From Beijerinckiaceae bacterium (GTDB lineage: Bacteria; Pseudomonadota; Alphaproteobacteria; Rhizobiales; Beijerinckiaceae), in NCBI GenBank assembly GCA_030684835.1, contig JAUXWZ010000050.1, positions 1-54,206 of the forward strand: a stretch of DNA of 54,206 nt, in the 5' to 3' direction. Of this stretch, positions 52,447-54,206 are shown piece after piece (the stretch's first letter is position 1; each line of letters begins with the position of its first letter). A program made the translations under genes and the position numbers. The notes beneath the pieces were generated by a model. That model did no database searches and was not told where the DNA came from. It saw only the letters and a program-made list of their open reading frames with translations.

Positions 52447-52592
52447 ATTTATAAATTATCAAGAAGGTTATTGATCCACACAGATTCCAAGTTCGATTAT
52501 TCCAGCTCCAACGGCTAATCCTAATGGAGCCAGCCGGGACGCCAAACGCAATCGCCAGCTACCCGCTGAGGCAGAACGAGCGTGCGAGGGCT

Positions 52593-54182
52593 CTATGGGC
52601 CGTGGCCGGTCGCAAGTGGGCTCCTATCGGACAGAGACATCATCGTCCGGAGAAGTTGTTCGATGAGAATCGTACGCAATTCGCTGTGTTCTTCCTCATG
52701 CCAGAGATTGTGAAACTCGCAGGGATCAGTCTCTAGGTCATAAAGCTCTCCCCACGTCACGTCGGAATAAAGCGAGAGGCGCCAGCGATTTGTCATGAGT
52801 GTCCGAACGACAAAATTACTTGGCAGCCCCATGTATGCGCGGCGAGGATTATCCTCAATGACCATTTGTCTTTCACACACCTCCGACGCGATTTTAGATA
52901 AATTTTCGCCCTGCATTCCGTTTACCGGGGTAATCCCGGCAAAGTTCAAAATGGATGGCGCGAGGTCTAAGGTTCCGCAGAGATTTGCAGTTGACGCCGG
53001 CGCGTTAGGCCGAAAAGGGTCGGCCCAAATACATGGCACTCTCACCAAGCCTTGATAGTGAAGCGCCCCCTTTAGCAAAAGTTTGTGGTCTCCCATCATG
53101 TCGCCATGGTCGGATGTAAAAATAACGAGCGTATCGTCGTCCAGTCCAAGAGCGGTCATTGTTGCGAGGATGCGTCCAATTGCATCATCGATCATTGTTA
53201 TTGAACCATAGGTCAGTGCAATAGCAGCTCGTGCCTGCTGATCTGTGACGCCAGCAACGGTATTTCCTGTCGCATCAGCCCGGCCTGCTTGTAAATCAGC
53301 ATGCAGAGCCGCAAGATGCGGTGGAATTTCCGCCTCAGGATGGTGAAATGCCTCAGGCAGATCAACGTCGTTCGGATCGTACATGTCCCAATATCGTCCG
53401 GGTGGCGTGAAGGGGTGATGCGGATCGGGAAACGAGCACTGCAGAAAAAATGGGCTTTCGGAATTGGCGTATTCCCCCAGCAAACGACAGGCTTCATCAG
53501 CGATGTACGAAGTTGAATAAAGTTCTTCTGGAACGCGCGTTTTCCATGCTTGCGGGCACGCGGTTTCAGTGGGAAATGCGTTATGCGGGCCGATAAGCTT
53601 TTCGGGATCTGGGTGTCTCTCATGAAGCCATCGGCGATAATGACCGGTCACCCCATCACCATGTCCAACAACAAGCGATACGTGGTCGAAACCGTAAAAC
53701 GGCAGTGTCAGATCGAAGCTGTCGTCCACCCAGGTCTTCGGCAATTCCTGATTGTAGATTGCCCGATTCAAATCACCGCGCCGGGCTTCTCGGAGATCCG
53801 CCGGTGGAACCTTCAAGTCAGGCTCTGGATCGGGTAGCCCCATTTTGATGGGCTTCCCCGAGATGTTCTGAAGATGAGATTTGCCCACGAGCGCAGTATG
53901 GTAGCCGGACTCGCGGAGGACCTCTACAAAGGTCGTCGCGTCGAGCGACAATGGTATGCCATTGTGCCGGACGCCATGTAGCGAGGGCATGCGACCGGTC
54001 ATGAGCGTTGCTCGGTTTGGCATGCAAATGGGAGTTGCTACATAAAACTTGTCGAAACGCGTCCCCTTGGAAGCAAGAGCGTCAATATTGGGCGTCCTGA
54101 CGACCGTGTTTCCATAGCACCCGAGATGATCCGCACGGTGCTGGTCGGTAATAATGAGGAGAACGTTTTTCTTGGTGCTCAT
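52593..54182 (-). CDS. Cytoplasmic sulfatase/phosphonate-monoester-hydrolase family protein (D-Q type)
   Basis: This 529-residue alkaline-phosphatase-superfamily hydrolase carries the formylglycine motif C53-M-P-N-R57 (ATPICMPNRATLMTG). The first metal pair is D13-Q14 in IITDQHR, so it belongs with phosphonate monoester hydrolases and choline-sulfatase-like enzymes, which have D-Q, rather than with the D-D arylsulfatases. Later landmarks are D-P-H-H-P-F, the F-T-S-D-H-G-D metal site and W-G-E-L-Y-D-L-E-T-D-P near the end. No signal peptide is seen, so it acts in the cytoplasm on an imported ester. ATG 54182 lies 25 bases from the window end. GC is lower than in the left half. The 146 bases downstream of the stop hold nothing recognisable. 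Confidence 0.92.
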   Translation of the reverse strand: MSTKKNVLLIITDQHRADHLGCYGNTVVRTPNIDALASKGTRFDKFYVATPICMPNRATLMTGRMPSLHGVRHNGIPLSLDATTFVEVLRESGYHTALVGKSHLQNISGKPIKMGLPDPEPDLKVPPADLREARRGDLNRAIYNQELPKTWVDDSFDLTLPFYGFDHVSLVVGHGDGVTGHYRRWLHERHPDPEKLIGPHNAFPTETACPQAWKTRVPEELYSTSYIADEACRLLGEYANSESPFFLQCSFPDPHHPFTPPGRYWDMYDPNDVDLPEAFHHPEAEIPPHLAALHADLQAGRADATGNTVAGVTDQQARAAIALTYGSITMIDDAIGRILATMTALGLDDDTLVIFTSDHGDMMGDHKLLLKGALHYQGLVRVPCIWADPFRPNAPASTANLCGTLDLAPSILNFAGITPVNGMQGENLSKIASEVCERQMVIEDNPRRAYMGLPSNFVVRTLMTNRWRLSLYSDVTWGELYDLETDPCEFHNLWHEEEHSELRTILIEQLLRTMMSLSDRSPLATGHGP

Positions 54183-54206
54183 CTCATGCTCATCGTTGAA
54201 GTGACT

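Noticed and set aside
1..54206. tRNA, rRNA, CRISPR arrays and integrase attachment sites
   Set aside because: No cloverleaf-like sequences, regular spaced repeats, cas genes or integrase genes were noticed on either strand.

Overview
The window looks like an accessory catabolic stretch of an alphaproteobacterial chromosome, probably order Hyphomicrobiales. The evidence is a GapR/UPF0335 nucleoid protein (7539-7805), high GC in most genes, many solute-uptake and amidohydrolase genes, Rhizobiales-style small proteins and FCD-type GntR and IclR regulators. No tRNA, rRNA, CRISPR array, intact insertion sequence or replication origin was seen. Genus cannot be assigned from the sequence alone.

Layout. 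(1) 1-6970, minus strand: a complete peptide/opine-type ABC import operon (binding protein, two permeases, two ATPases, the last cut by the window edge) with two paralogous alpha/beta-hydrolases between the permease and ATPase genes. (2) 7539-7857: gapR with a strong terminator. (3) 7987-13214: two orphan Bug/TctC-type binding proteins, an esterase-like alpha/beta-hydrolase, an IS6-family transposase remnant, and two overlapping IclR regulators transcribed divergently from one of the Bug genes. (4) 13715-15105: aquaporin Z and a 48-residue membrane-anchored small protein. (5) 15492-24943: an M20 N-carbamoyl/allantoate-type amidohydrolase, a second complete ABC importer with two tandem paralogous binding proteins, and a divergent Asp/Glu/hydantoin-racemase-family protein lacking one of the two usual catalytic cysteines. 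(6) 25257-35122: an FCD-type GntR repressor diverging from a third ABC importer (Tat-type binding protein, two permeases, fused double ATPase), followed in the same operon by allophanate hydrolase (AtzF), a DUF4089 protein (AtzG/HpxX), an AtzE/HpxY amidase and a DUF3225 protein (AtzH/HpxZ). (7) 35273-38097: a ketosynthase and acyl carrier protein pair diverging from a cyclopropane-fatty-acid synthase. (8) 38372-43143: a third Bug protein, a siderophore-interacting flavoreductase, a sugar-dehydrogenase-type beta-propeller whose signal peptide is split by a one-base frameshift, and an outer-membrane phenol-MetA-type channel. (9) 43207-54182: two different formylglycine sulfatases and an SdsA-type alkyl sulfatase, with AraC and Crp/Fnr regulators, a fourth Bug protein, an FkbM methyltransferase and a decayed HEAT-repeat gene. 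This looks like an organosulfate-scavenging section, with some genes of visibly lower GC.

How it works together. Modules 5 and 6 share a chemical theme. Each pairs an SBP-family-5 ABC importer with enzymes acting on ureido (N-carbamoyl) compounds: an M20 carbamoylase/allantoate-type hydrolase and a hydantoin/allantoin-racemase relative in one, and AtzF plus the AtzGEH/HpxXYZ trio in the other. The inferred job is import of a ureide or carbamoyl compound and stepwise release of ammonia and CO2. Module 1 follows the same import-then-hydrolyse logic with C-C or ester hydrolases. Sulfate, phosphonate or alkyl-sulfate scavenging dominates the right end. Substrates are not determined by the sequence.
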